Below are positions 8,501 to 16,166 of a stretch of 64,000 nt of DNA, piece after piece. The notes below the pieces were generated by a model. It saw nothing but the letters and a program-made list of their open reading frames with translations. It searched no databases and was not told where the DNA came from. The stretch lies in NCBI GenBank assembly GCA_963826035.1, contig CAWGVZ010000010.1, positions 2,046,001 to 2,110,000 on the forward strand, read 5' to 3'. Position numbers and translations under genes: made by a program. Every line of letters starts with the position of its first letter. The stretch's first letter is position 1. Source of the stretch: Actinophytocola sp963826035 (lineage in GTDB: Bacteria > Actinomycetota > Actinomycetes > Mycobacteriales > Pseudonocardiaceae).

Positions 8501-8667
8501 AGCTGCCAGCTCAGCGTGGGCGCCGGGTTGCCGAGCCCCGAGGGCGCGTCGGTACGCCCGTCCACCCCGAGATGCACCACCTCGACGTTGCCCATCGGGG
8601 TGGCCTGGACACCGGCCGGCGAGACCAGCGTGAGGACCAGGCTCACCCCCACCAGCACGCGTAACAT
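5536..8667 (-). CDS. secreted alpha-L-rhamnosidase, GH78
   Basis: This 1043-residue enzyme has a Sec signal peptide (MLRVLVGVSLVLTLVSPAG). The domain order is that of bacterial GH78: N-terminal beta domains (PSGLGNPAPTLSW, PSTWSVGLL), a Bac_rhamnosid_N domain, a concanavalin-like domain, the (alpha/alpha)6 catalytic barrel and a C-terminal beta domain. The catalytic acids are seen in FTDCPGREKLSYPADYTMP (D, E, D) and in TTIGERWNRGDSKN (the base Glu). An additional block of about 60 residues (TTVPLDTVTGYHVGGTVN to AGAKVTGSG) is inserted ahead of the catalytic domain. The ATG overlaps the stop of the binding-protein gene as TGATG. It removes terminal rhamnose from plant glycosides or rhamnogalacturonan outside the cell. 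Confidence 0.93.
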   Translation of the reverse strand: MLRVLVGVSLVLTLVSPAGVQATPMGNVEVVHLGVDGRTDAPSGLGNPAPTLSWQLVETRQARSHPCHRPGARVACPGDRQTAYEVQAARTERELAAGRLLWGTGRVRGAEQQVSFGGRVGSRDTVAWRVRVWDADSRPSQWSRPSTWSVGLLEQRDWGKARWIEFPDRAENQPMPIFARQFTVPRDKKVANASLYLSGVGLHHATVNGAKLTDEVLAPGNSNYQLSSEYRTYDLTPVVRRGGNTIGVELGNGPAYVRRSVTNPAVGRTAPYSWWQSQLKGTSTLTAEIAAGTTTVPLDTVTGYHVGGTVNVDTGGGGDRLESRVITAIGANTISVTPGLSGAHPAGAKVTGSGNNIAASDPSAGAAVTPRLIGRVEVRYTDGSHDVIATDRSWRTALGPLVTDAWYSGSDYDARREQPGWNVPGADLSPSASRRDGSTMDWTSAGIAPPPNLATKLVARAAEPITVQEERTPVSVTNPVPGTWVFDLGQNIVGWPKLNLAAVPAGTTVKMAPAESLLPDGTVDQASLRGGGGSRGTDLFTTYTAHGARNGETWHPNFTYFGMQWVQVTGLPDGYRPARDLVTGVRLQADTPSAGEFDSSNARVNRIHTMSRYSFASNIMSVFTDCPGREKLSYPADYTMPMGAIHRNYQLDAYLRTTMHHLVEGQSLADTPMFGNVALKTPVYDWGYSGRFGDEINWGNAIVLVPDLLYELYGDTQTMTTYYDRMTAFVDYIRREKADAEHIVDAALADWVAADQTSGRITGTWGYYVMITKMARMAELTGHPVDAKEYGDLAEDIREAFNTHFFNDALGRYTTAGNAGPAGATQTAQALALDAGLVPADRRDDVLNALVELVYAFHPNGTGPHFSGGTIGMAPIVRALAAGGRDDVLWDLLQENDQPSYGFFMAPTPANPGGMTTIGERWNRGDSKNHMILAQIEEWFQTGLGGIRPGTTAYRTLVIQPKPVGDLTHVRTSYETPQGTARSLWRKTDERFVLDITVPANTTAEVWVPGSRGTAPSRATFQRVDGQYSVYTVPSGQFTFTTR

Positions 8668-9914
8668 CACGCACCGGCCCGGTAGTCGGCGTCCATGGCG
8701 GCCAACACCTGGTCCGGAGTGGACTGTCCGCTGAAGATCTCCTGGACGCCGGACAACATGGTCTGCTGCACCTTGGCGTTCGGCCAGAGCTGGTCCATGA
8801 ACGGGACGGTCCGGTCCTCGGTGATGAACGTCGACAGCTCGGTCAGCGACGGGTCGATGTCGTAGCCGGTGTCGGGCAGCGCCGGCAGGCCGCCCTGCTT
8901 CTCGGCGAACAGGTTCATGCCTTCCGGCGACATCACGAAGTCGATGAACTTCTGCGCGAGTTCGGGGTTCCTGGCGTTGGCGTTGATCCCGTACCCGGCG
9001 CCGGGTGCGGCGGGGATGAGGGTCTGGGCGGGGTCGTCGGTGGCCGGCAGCGCGCTGAGGGTGAAGTTGCCGTCCGGGTTCTGCTTCTTCAGCAGGGCGA
9101 TCACCCAGTTGCCCTGGATGATGCCGAGGGTCTTGCCGGTGGCCGCGAGTTCCTGGCTGGCCTCGTAGCTGGTGCCCAGCGGGTTCTCCTGGAAGCAGCC
9201 GGTCCGTTCCAGCTCGAGGTACTTGGCCATGGCGGTGGTCCACGCCGAGTCGGCGAAGGAGGCGTCACCGGCGGCCATCTTCTCGTCGAAGTCCCGGTCG
9301 GGTCCGTAGACGGTGGTCGCCACGAGGGAGAACAACACGATCTGGGTCACCCAGTTGTCCTGGATCCCCAGGGCGAACGCGGGCTTGCCCTTGGACTTCG
9401 CGGCCTGGCAGAACGCCAGCAGCTCGGTCCACGTGCCCGGCGCGGTCAGCCCCGCCTCGGCCATGGCGTCGGTGTTGTAGATGGCGCCGATGCCGTTGAC
9501 GCCGAAGATCGCGTTGTACGTCTTGCCCTCGTACTGGGCGACGCCGCCGACCACCTCCGGGTACTTCGCCACCCATGGCTCGTCGGAGAGGTCACGCAGG
9601 TACCCCGGCTCGGCGAGGACGTGGGTGGCGCCGGGATTGCCGTCGCCCGGCCAGACGGACATCACGTCCGGTGCGGTGCCCGACGACAGCTGGGTGCGGA
9701 TCTGGCGCTGGTACTCGTCGGCGCCGCTGGTCGTGAAGTTGACCTTGACGCCGGGGTTGGCCTCCTCGAACGCCTTGACCACGTCCTCGACCGAGCCCTG
9801 GTCGACCGAGGCGAGGGTCAGGGTATTGGCGTCGTCGTTGGCGGCGTTCGTGCCACCGCCGCAGGCGGCGAGTGCGAGGCTCGTCACGATGAGCAGTGCC
9901 GGCAGGATCTTCAT
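8667..9914 (-). CDS. ABC sugar transporter solute-binding lipoprotein (CUT1)
   Basis: This 415-residue protein has a lipoprotein signal with lipobox LALAAC at about residues 13-18, followed by a Gly/Asn linker and an extracellular solute-binding family 1 fold (VKAFEEANPGVKVNF, then PDVMSVWPGDG). GGGAGA lies 5 nt upstream of the ATG at 9914, and the start overlaps the previous stop as ATGA. It captures the sugar, presumably rhamnose or a rhamnosyl oligosaccharide given the two GH78 neighbours (inference), and delivers it to the two permeases encoded upstream. Confidence 0.92.
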   Translation of the reverse strand: MKILPALLIVTSLALAACGGGTNAANDDANTLTLASVDQGSVEDVVKAFEEANPGVKVNFTTSGADEYQRQIRTQLSSGTAPDVMSVWPGDGNPGATHVLAEPGYLRDLSDEPWVAKYPEVVGGVAQYEGKTYNAIFGVNGIGAIYNTDAMAEAGLTAPGTWTELLAFCQAAKSKGKPAFALGIQDNWVTQIVLFSLVATTVYGPDRDFDEKMAAGDASFADSAWTTAMAKYLELERTGCFQENPLGTSYEASQELAATGKTLGIIQGNWVIALLKKQNPDGNFTLSALPATDDPAQTLIPAAPGAGYGINANARNPELAQKFIDFVMSPEGMNLFAEKQGGLPALPDTGYDIDPSLTELSTFITEDRTVPFMDQLWPNAKVQQTMLSGVQEIFSGQSTPDQVLAAMDADYRAGA

Positions 9915-12526
9915 GATGTCTCCCTTGGGAAGGGGGCGGTGACGACGTGGTGGCCGGACACGAGCCGCAGCGTCGCGCCGGTGTCGGACGGCCGGCCGTC
10001 GACCAGCACGCCGTCCGGGTCGGAGGTGGGGACCTCCAGTACGGCGGTGCTGCCGGGCGGCACGGCGGCGGTCACGGTGATCAGGTCGCCGTCGAGTGAC
10101 CAGCCGCAGGCCACCCGGCCGTACGGGGTTTCCTGTTCGGCCCGCGCCCAGGTGAGGCTGCCGCCCGGCAGCGGACGCAGCAGGAGTTCGCGGTAGGCGA
10201 CCGATCCGGGTGCCTGGTCGATGCCGGCGACCCGGCCGAAGAGCCAGTCGCCGACGCTGCCGAGGCTGTAGTGGTTGAAGGAGTTCATGGCGGCCGACTG
10301 GAACCCGCGGTGTTCGGTCCAGCCGTCCCAGCGTTCCCAGATGGTGGTGGCGCCGTGGCGGATCGAGTAGCCCCACGACGGGTACTCCTCCTGCCGCAAC
10401 AACGCGTAGGCGAGGTCGGCGCGGCCGTGGTCGGCCAGGACCGGGCAGAGCAGGGCGACGCCCACGAACCCCGTGGTGAGCCGGACGTCGCGTTTCTCTA
10501 TGTCGGCGGCCAGATGGTCCACGGCGGCCGGTACCAGCTCGTCCGGAACGAGCCCGAACGCCAGCGCCAACAGGTAGGCGGTCTGGGTGCCGCCCTCGAC
10601 CGTGCCGTCTTCGTCCACATAGGACTCAGTGAAGGCCGCACAGATGTCGGCGTGCAGTGCCCGGTGCTCGGCGGCCACCTCGTGGCGGCCCAGCACCTCG
10701 GCCGCCTCGGCCACGAGTTCCGTACTGCGGGCGAAGTAGGCGGTGGACAGCACGTCCCTCGGGGTGACGACGTCGACCTGCAGCCAGTCGCCGTAGGAGC
10801 TGCCCGTGCGGTGCCGCCACCGCAGGTCGGGGTTGTGCCGCCGGATGTGCGCCACCCAGGCGACCATGGCGTCGAAGGTTCGTTCCAGCACGCGGCGGTC
10901 GCCGTAGGTGCGCCACAGGTGCCACGGGATGATCACGCCGGCGTCACCCCAGGCCGGTGCCGCCTCGCGGTGCGTGCCGATGTACGGTGCGACGTCCCGG
11001 AACGCGCCGTCCGCGTCCTGCCCGTCGACCACGTCACGCAGCCAGCGGGCGAAGAACGCGGCGACGTCGGCGTTGCGGCTCGCCGTCGGGGCGAAGATCT
11101 GGGCGTCGCCCAGCCAGCCGAGGCGTTCGTCGCGCTGGGGGCAGTCCGTCGGCACGGCCAGGAAGTTGCCGCGCTGGCCCCAGGTGATGTTGGCCTGCAA
11201 CTGGTTGACCATGGCGTCGGAGCACTCGAAGCGCCCGGTCCACGGGGTGTCGTTGTGCAGCACGCGGGCCACGACCTCCGGCTCCGTCGGCACGCCGCTG
11301 ACCTCCACGTACCGGAAGCCGTGGAAGGTGAAGCGGGGCTCGAACACCTCGGTGGCCGCGCCGCCGGTGACGTACACGTCGGTTGCCTTGGCGCGGCGCA
11401 AGTTGGCGACGTACAGCTCGCCGTCTTCGAGGATCTCGGCGTGTCTGAAGGTGATCCGCCGTCCTCGTTCGGCGCCGTGGACGGTCAACCGCACCCGTCC
11501 CACCAGGTTCTGTCCGAAGTCGACGATGAACCGGCCGGGTTCCCGCCTGGTCACGGACACCGGCGACACCTCGCGGGTGACCCGGATCGGGTGGTCGGGC
11601 TCGGCCACCAGCGGTCCGGGCTCCGTGTCGAGCACGGCGACCGGGTACTCCCGTCCGTCCACGAAGGACGCGTCGACGTACTCCCCCATCAGCGGGTCCG
11701 CCACCCGGACCGGGCCGGATCGCTCCCTCCACGCGGCGTCGGTGGCCACCACCTGCCGGGACCCGTCCGCGAAGTCGACCACCAGCTGCGCGAGAAAGCC
11801 CGGCCGGTCGCCGTAGTGCTGTGCGGCCCGCCGCTCGTCGTACCCGACGAACCCGTTCCACCAACCGTCGGCGACCACCGCGCCGAGCACGTTGCTTTCC
11901 TTGTGTAGCAAGGACGTCACGTCGTAGGTCTGGTACTGGAGCCGGTGTGCGTACTCGGTCCACCCCGGCGCCAGCTCGAGATCACCGATGCGGGATCCGT
12001 TCAGCACGGCCTCGTACACGCCGTGCGCCGTGGCGTACAGGCGGGCCCGCACGGGTTCGCGGGGCAGGTCGAACTCGCGCCGCAGGTACAACGGCGGCTC
12101 ACCGGACGGCAGGTCGTGATCGGTGGGCGGGTCGAACGGCGGTTGCGTGCTGCGGTCGCGGCCGATCCACCCGGCCGTCCAGTCCTCGCGATGCAGCAGG
12201 CCGGTCTCGAACCAGCTCTCCCCTGTCGCGCGGGCACCCGTGTCGTCCCAGACCTCGACCCGCCAGTGGTACCGGGTGGCCGAGCGCGGCACCGGCCCGT
12301 CCCAGGGCACCAGCACACAGTCGCCGGACTCCCGGCGTCCGCTGTCCCACAACAGCCGGGCCGGGTCGTCGAGGTCCGCCGCGCGGTCGGCGGCCGTGAT
12401 CCGGTACGCGGTCTGCGCCGCACCCGGCCGGTCGCTCTCGAGCCGCCACGACAGGCGTGGGCGCGGCTCGTCCAGTCCCAACGGCTCGTGCCGCTGCTCG
12501 GTCCGCAGGTCATACGGTCGGGTCAT
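9911..12526 (-). CDS. intracellular alpha-L-rhamnosidase, GH78
   Basis: This 871-residue enzyme lacks a signal peptide, so it acts on imported glycosides. It begins with the GH78 N-terminal fibronectin-like domain (LGLDEPRPRLSWRL), followed by Bac_rhamnosid_N (DWTAGWIG, LYATAHGVYEAVLNG), the concanavalin-like domain (PGRFIVDFGQNLVG) and the catalytic barrel with the canonical VPTDCPQRDERLGWLGDAQ and GATTIWERWDGW. Both stop and start overlap neighbours by ATGA (9914/9911 and 12526/12523). Together with the secreted GH78 it allows rhamnose release both before and after uptake. Confidence 0.94.
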   Translation of the reverse strand: MTRPYDLRTEQRHEPLGLDEPRPRLSWRLESDRPGAAQTAYRITAADRAADLDDPARLLWDSGRRESGDCVLVPWDGPVPRSATRYHWRVEVWDDTGARATGESWFETGLLHREDWTAGWIGRDRSTQPPFDPPTDHDLPSGEPPLYLRREFDLPREPVRARLYATAHGVYEAVLNGSRIGDLELAPGWTEYAHRLQYQTYDVTSLLHKESNVLGAVVADGWWNGFVGYDERRAAQHYGDRPGFLAQLVVDFADGSRQVVATDAAWRERSGPVRVADPLMGEYVDASFVDGREYPVAVLDTEPGPLVAEPDHPIRVTREVSPVSVTRREPGRFIVDFGQNLVGRVRLTVHGAERGRRITFRHAEILEDGELYVANLRRAKATDVYVTGGAATEVFEPRFTFHGFRYVEVSGVPTEPEVVARVLHNDTPWTGRFECSDAMVNQLQANITWGQRGNFLAVPTDCPQRDERLGWLGDAQIFAPTASRNADVAAFFARWLRDVVDGQDADGAFRDVAPYIGTHREAAPAWGDAGVIIPWHLWRTYGDRRVLERTFDAMVAWVAHIRRHNPDLRWRHRTGSSYGDWLQVDVVTPRDVLSTAYFARSTELVAEAAEVLGRHEVAAEHRALHADICAAFTESYVDEDGTVEGGTQTAYLLALAFGLVPDELVPAAVDHLAADIEKRDVRLTTGFVGVALLCPVLADHGRADLAYALLRQEEYPSWGYSIRHGATTIWERWDGWTEHRGFQSAAMNSFNHYSLGSVGDWLFGRVAGIDQAPGSVAYRELLLRPLPGGSLTWARAEQETPYGRVACGWSLDGDLITVTAAVPPGSTAVLEVPTSDPDGVLVDGRPSDTGATLRLVSGHHVVTAPFPRETS

Positions 12527-13344
12527 CCCTTGAGTCCTCCTGCGAAACCGTTGATGATGCTGCGTTGCAGTGCGAAGTAGACGATCAGGATCGGCACGAT
12601 GCTGATCACCAGTGCGGCGAAGATGAGGTTCCAGTCGGAGACGTACTGGCCGACGAACCCGGCGATGGCGACCGGCATGGTCTGCTGGTCGCTGCCGGAC
12701 AGGTACAGCAGTGGGGTGAAGAAGTCGTTCGACACGGCGACCGCGTTGAGCACCAGCGCGGTCACGGTCACCGGCTTGAGCATGGGGAGCACGACGTGGC
12801 GGAAGCCCTGCAGCGGCGTGCAGCCGTCGATGAGCGCGGCGTCCTCGAACTCGCGCGGCAGCGCGCGGAGGAACCCCACGTAGAGGAACGTGGTGAACGG
12901 CACCTGCAGTCCTGAGTAGAACAGGATCAGCGACCACGGGGTGCCGAGCAGCCCGAGGTCCCGCATGGTCTGGTAGAGCGGCAATGCGGCGAGTTGGAAC
13001 GGCACGACCAGCCCGAGCATGATCAGCAGGAACGTCCAGCGCGACCAGCGGGCGGTCACGCGGGCCAGCGGGTACGCGGCCAGGGCCGACACCGCCAGAA
13101 TGACCACGACGCTGCCGGCGATCACCAGTGCGCTGTTCAGCAGCGCGCCACCGAGCGCGCCCTGTTCCCAGGCCTGGCCGAAGTTGTCGAGCGTGGGCGA
13201 GGTGGTCGGCGCGATGGGCGACGAGGTGTCGGACGGACGGCGCACGGCCAGGTTGACCAGGACGTAGATCGGGAAGCCGACGACCAGTGCCGCCGCGATC
13301 ATCACCAGTTCCAGCCCGAACGTCCGCACCCGGTAGCGGTTCAC
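12523..13344 (-). CDS. ABC sugar transporter permease, MalG type
   Basis: This 273-residue inner-membrane protein has six predicted helices and the cytoplasmic EAA loop EFEDAALIDGCTPLQGF that contacts the ATPase. The GTG start at 13344 overlaps the stop of the other permease (GTGA). With its partner it forms the CUT1 channel. No ATP-binding subunit is encoded anywhere in the cluster; in Streptomyces and relatives a shared MsiK-type ATPase serves such transporters, so the same is likely here. Confidence 0.92.
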   Translation of the reverse strand: MNRYRVRTFGLELVMIAAALVVGFPIYVLVNLAVRRPSDTSSPIAPTTSPTLDNFGQAWEQGALGGALLNSALVIAGSVVVILAVSALAAYPLARVTARWSRWTFLLIMLGLVVPFQLAALPLYQTMRDLGLLGTPWSLILFYSGLQVPFTTFLYVGFLRALPREFEDAALIDGCTPLQGFRHVVLPMLKPVTVTALVLNAVAVSNDFFTPLLYLSGSDQQTMPVAIAGFVGQYVSDWNLIFAALVISIVPILIVYFALQRSIINGFAGGLKG

Positions 13345-14297
13345 GACGCCGCCCTCTCGTTGCGGGACAACACGAGGTACTGGCCCGTGGACGCGACCGC
13401 GACGACCGCCGTGAGCACCAGGGCGAGCGCGATGCTGTACCCGAACTCGCCCAAGGTGAACGCGTCCTTGTAGATCAGCGTCGACAGCGTGTCGGTGGCG
13501 TGCCCCGGGCCGCCGCCGGTCAGCGCGTACACCTGGTCGAACAGCTTGAGTCCGCCGATGATCGACAGCATGAGGTTGATGGTGAGCGCGGGCGCCAGCA
13601 GCGGCCGCACGACCGACCAGAACCGGCGCACGGCCCCCGCGCCGTCGATGGCGGCCGCCTCGTAGATCTCCTTGGGGATCGACTGCAGACCCGCCAGGAA
13701 GATCACCATCGAGTAGCCGGCGTACTGCCACACGGTCACCCCGATGATCGACCACAGCGCCAGATCCGGGTCACCGAGCCAGTTCTGCTGCCAGGAGTCC
13801 AGCCCGACCGCGCCCAGCAGGCTGTTGACCGCGCCGTCCGGGCCCAGCAGGTTGCGCCACAGGTAGGCGGTCACGATCGGCGTGATCACGGCGGGCGCGA
13901 ACAGGAACACCCGCAACACGTTGCGGGATTTGATCATCGTGTTGACCCCGAGCGCCAGCAGCAGCCCGATCCCGTTCTGGATGATCGTGATCGCCACGGC
14001 GATCACCACCGTGTGCCACAACGCCTGCATGGCCGCGGGATCGGTGAGCATCTCCGCGAAGTTGCCCAGGCCCACGAACGAGAGGTCCGGGCTCAACCCG
14101 TCCCAGTCGGTGAAGGCGTAGTAGACACCCCGCGCGCTCGGCACCAGGACGACGAAGGCGAACAAGGCCAGTGCGGGCACCATGAACCACCACGGCGGAC
14201 CGGACCGGAGCCTGCTCGCCGCTCGGTCGCGTGGCGGCGATGGCCGCGGCGTCGCCGCCACGGGCTCGGCACGCTGATCGTGCGGGGCGACTGTCAT
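13341..14297 (-). CDS. ABC sugar transporter permease, MalF type
   Basis: This 318-residue permease has a Pro-rich cytoplasmic N-terminus, about six helices beginning PWWFMVPALALFAFVVLVP, and the EAA loop EIYEAAAIDGAGAVRRF. I start it at the ATG at 14297, which has AAGG 5 nt upstream; a longer in-frame start at 14405 would place operator sequence inside the coding region. It is the first gene of the rhamnoside operon and lies directly behind a perfect TGAAACGTTTCA operator. Confidence 0.9.
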   Translation of the reverse strand: MTVAPHDQRAEPVAATPRPSPPRDRAASRLRSGPPWWFMVPALALFAFVVLVPSARGVYYAFTDWDGLSPDLSFVGLGNFAEMLTDPAAMQALWHTVVIAVAITIIQNGIGLLLALGVNTMIKSRNVLRVFLFAPAVITPIVTAYLWRNLLGPDGAVNSLLGAVGLDSWQQNWLGDPDLALWSIIGVTVWQYAGYSMVIFLAGLQSIPKEIYEAAAIDGAGAVRRFWSVVRPLLAPALTINLMLSIIGGLKLFDQVYALTGGGPGHATDTLSTLIYKDAFTLGEFGYSIALALVLTAVVAVASTGQYLVLSRNERAAS

Positions 14298-14313
14298 TGG
14301 CGCCTTACCTGGT

Positions 14314-14455
14314 TGAAACGTTTCATCCACGGCATACACTCGTCGCCGCGGAGATCGTCGGAGTGTGGGTAACGTTTTACAAGACGGGCCGACTGTATGA
14401 GCCACGTCACCGCATAGTCAAGACACAGGCGCCTAAGATCAGCGAGAAACGTTCC
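14314..14455. promoter_or_regulatory. three LacI-type operators in the divergent permease/lacI gap
   Basis: TGAAACGTTTCA at 14314-14325 is a perfect 12-bp palindrome 17 bp upstream of the permease start. GTAACGTTTTAC at 14369-14380 and GAAACGTTCC at 14446-14455 are weaker versions with the same AACGTT centre. LacI/GalR-family proteins bind palindromes with a central CG of this kind. The spacing of the centres (about 55 and 76 bp) would allow looping or graded control of both divergent promoters. Confidence 0.75.
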
Positions 14456-14476
14456 CCGTCAGTGATGGAGATTCGG

Positions 14477-15496
14477 ATGGCACGGCGGACCACGATCGTC
14501 GACGTCGCGCGGCATGCGAACGTCTCGACGACGGCCGTGTCCAAGGTGCTGCGCAACGCGTACGGAACCAGCCCCGCCATGCAGGCAAAGGTGCGTGAGG
14601 CGATCGCCGAGCTCGGCTACCGGCCCCGTGCCGCCGCCAGGGGCATGCGCGGACAGACGTACGCCATCGGCGTCCTGCTTCCCGACATCCGCAACCCGTT
14701 CTTCCCCGACATCCTCGACGGCCTGACCGACGCGCTCCGCGATACCGACTACCAGGTCCTGCTGGGTCCCGGGTGCAACGGCGAACGGGCGGAAACCAAG
14801 GTCACGGAGGCCATGATCGACCACGGCATGGACGGCCTGGTGCTGATCGCCCCCCTCTCCCCCACGAAACAACTGGACCGGGTGGCCGAGGCGGTCCCCA
14901 CGGTGGTCGTTGGGCGACACGGCAACTCGGCCAGGTACGACACGGTGACCGACGACGACTTCGCCGGCGCCGCACTGGTGGTCGACCACCTGGCGGACCT
15001 CGGCCACCGCCGCATCGCCCACATCGAACACCACGAAACCGACCCCACCCGCCTGGCCGAGATGCCCAACGCCATCCGTGCCAACGGCTACCGCGCCGCC
15101 ATGACCGCCCGAGGCCTGACCGACCAGATCGACATCGTGTCCACCACCTACACCCAGCAAGGCGGATACGAAGGCGCCCAGCAGTTGCTCGCCCGGCGCG
15201 AACCGCCGACCGCCATCTTCGCGGGCGCGGACATCGTGGCCATGGGTGTACTCGCGGCCCTCACCGAAGCCGGCCGCACGGTCCCCGGCGACATCTCCAT
15301 CGCCGGCTACGACAACACCACTTTCGCCGCGCTGGGCCCGATCTCCCTCACGAGCGTCGACCAGGCAGGGCACCAGATAGGCACGAACGCCGCCCGGCTC
15401 CTCCTGGAACGCATCGCCGACCGGGGCAAGGCCGCGGCGCACGTAAAGCTGTCCCCGACCCTCGTTCCCCGGCGCACCACAGCATCCCCGCCGTGA
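14477..15496 (+). CDS. LacI-family transcriptional regulator of the rhamnoside cluster
   Basis: This 339-residue regulator has an N-terminal LacI helix-turn-helix (TIVDVARHANVSTTAVSKVL) with a hinge helix (RPRAAARGM), then a periplasmic-binding-protein-like effector domain (GVLLPDIRNPFFPDILDG, then PGDISIAGYDNTTFA). The ATG at 14477 is preferred because GGAG ends 6 nt upstream; another ATG lies at 14465. It is divergent from the transporter/GH78 operon, so it should repress that operon until rhamnose or a rhamnoside binds (inference). The 55-bp palindromic repeat follows 14 bp after the stop. Confidence 0.93.
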   Translation: MARRTTIVDVARHANVSTTAVSKVLRNAYGTSPAMQAKVREAIAELGYRPRAAARGMRGQTYAIGVLLPDIRNPFFPDILDGLTDALRDTDYQVLLGPGCNGERAETKVTEAMIDHGMDGLVLIAPLSPTKQLDRVAEAVPTVVVGRHGNSARYDTVTDDDFAGAALVVDHLADLGHRRIAHIEHHETDPTRLAEMPNAIRANGYRAAMTARGLTDQIDIVSTTYTQQGGYEGAQQLLARREPPTAIFAGADIVAMGVLAALTEAGRTVPGDISIAGYDNTTFAALGPISLTSVDQAGHQIGTNAARLLLERIADRGKAAAHVKLSPTLVPRRTTASPP

Positions 15497-15510
15497 GCTA
15501 GGGCCGCCAG

Positions 15511-15565
15511 TGCCTGCAACGACGCCTTCCTGACGCTCAACGTCAGGAAGGCGTCGTTCCAGGCA
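15511..15565. repeat. 55-bp palindromic repeat, copy 1
   Basis: Two 25-base arms (15511-15535 and 15541-15565) complementary at 24 of 25 positions flank a CTCAA loop. The core is AACGACGCCTTCCTGACG and its complement. A hairpin this long can act as a bidirectional terminator. The same element recurs at 23041 and 35690. The identical 10-base sequence GGGCCGCCAG lies on both sides (15501-15510 and 15570-15579), as a target-site duplication would. Confidence 0.85.
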
Positions 15566-15566
15566 T

Positions 15567-15775
15567 TCAGGGCCGCCAGGTCGACCGCGAGCACGAAACC
15601 GACGCTGGAAGCGGCCTTCGGATGATCGAGGTCGGCCGCCCGCCGCCATGCCTCCAGGGCGCCGGCCACGTCGCCCTTCTCCTCCGCGTCGAAGCCGAGG
15701 TGGTAGGCGGCCTCGGCATCACCCAGCCCAGCCGCGTGTGGGTAGTCCGCCGCGTGCTGTTTCCATGGACGGACA
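15567..15775 (-). pseudogene. fragment of a TPR/Sel1-like protein
   Basis: The minus strand reads GLGDAEAAYHLGFDAEEKGD and then GALEAWRRAADLDHPKAASS, two helical pairs with the Ala/Gly spacing of TPR or Sel1 repeats. No start codon with a ribosome site is present, and the frame runs straight into the palindromic repeat at its 3' side. It looks like the remnant of a larger repeat protein. The remainder of 15497-15855 holds the repeat copy and the promoter of the next small gene. Confidence 0.4.
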
Positions 15776-15842
15776 GTACTTGTGGCCAGGCGCCGGTGGC
15801 GTAGGTGCCACCCCGGGCCTCGCCGGCTGGGCGGCCATCGCC

Positions 15843-15848
15843 TACCGT
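15843..15848 (+). promoter_or_regulatory. -10 element for a probably leaderless transcript
   Basis: TACCGT lies 7 nt before the ATG at 15856. A TAnnnT box at this distance from a start codon without a ribosome site is the pattern of actinobacterial leaderless genes. Confidence 0.4.
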
Positions 15849-15855
15849 CGGACGT

Positions 15856-16017
15856 ATGAACGTCAAGAAGGTCGTCCTGCTCGTCGCGGCCGCCGTGCTG
15901 ATCTACACGCTGATCGCCCATCCGACCCAGCTCGGCGACGGCGTGCAGACCGTGTTCGACTGGATCGGTGACGGTGTCCAGTCGATCTTCACGTTCTTCC
16001 GCAGCGCCGTCGAGTGA
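15856..16017 (+). CDS. small membrane protein, conserved in actinobacteria
   Basis: This 53-residue protein has a Lys start (MNVKKVV), one membrane helix (LLVAAAVLIYTLIA) and an amphipathic tail with GDGVQTVFDWIGDGVQSIF. The pattern (short basic start, helix, repeated W-IGDG- motif) is one I recognise from hypothetical proteins widely conserved in Pseudonocardiales, but no function is known to me. It has no ribosome site and is probably leaderless. It stands alone between the repeat element and the GH12 gene. Confidence 0.7.
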   Translation: MNVKKVVLLVAAAVLIYTLIAHPTQLGDGVQTVFDWIGDGVQSIFTFFRSAVE

Positions 16018-16040
16018 TTTGTCGGCAAGCAGCGCGCATA

Positions 16041-16131
16041 TTGCCCGATTGAACACGTAACGCTATGCTGCGCTTACCATCCGACAATTAATCGCGGAGG
16101 TGTCGAAATAGGTGTCGAAGCGCTTCGACAC
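16041..16131 (+). promoter_or_regulatory. promoter and 20-bp palindromic operator of the GH12 gene
   Basis: TTGCCC (16041-16046) and TATGCT (16064-16069), 17 bp apart, form a plausible promoter. GTGTCGAAGCGCTTCGACAC at 16112-16131 is a perfect 20-bp palindrome, 36 bp before the start codon, with an extra half-site GGTGTCGAAA at 16099-16108. A palindrome centred on GCGC is typical of LacI-family control of cellulases in actinobacteria. Its place downstream of the promoter suggests repression by roadblock. No matching regulator gene is adjacent. Confidence 0.75.
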
Positions 16132-16166
16132 TAATTCGATTGGCTGGTGGGACAAAGGAGTCGACC

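Noticed and set aside
5416..8664. Long plus-strand open frame (about 1080 codons) opposite the secreted rhamnosidase
   Set aside because: Composition is Gly/Val/Arg/His-rich as expected of antisense high-GC DNA, no family motif is present, and the minus strand carries a clear GH78 gene.
15511..15565. Repeat copies as conserved peptide coding sequence (KASFQ-type peptides)
   Set aside because: The peptide-like reading appears on both strands and in different frames, and the conservation follows the palindromic DNA, not a protein.
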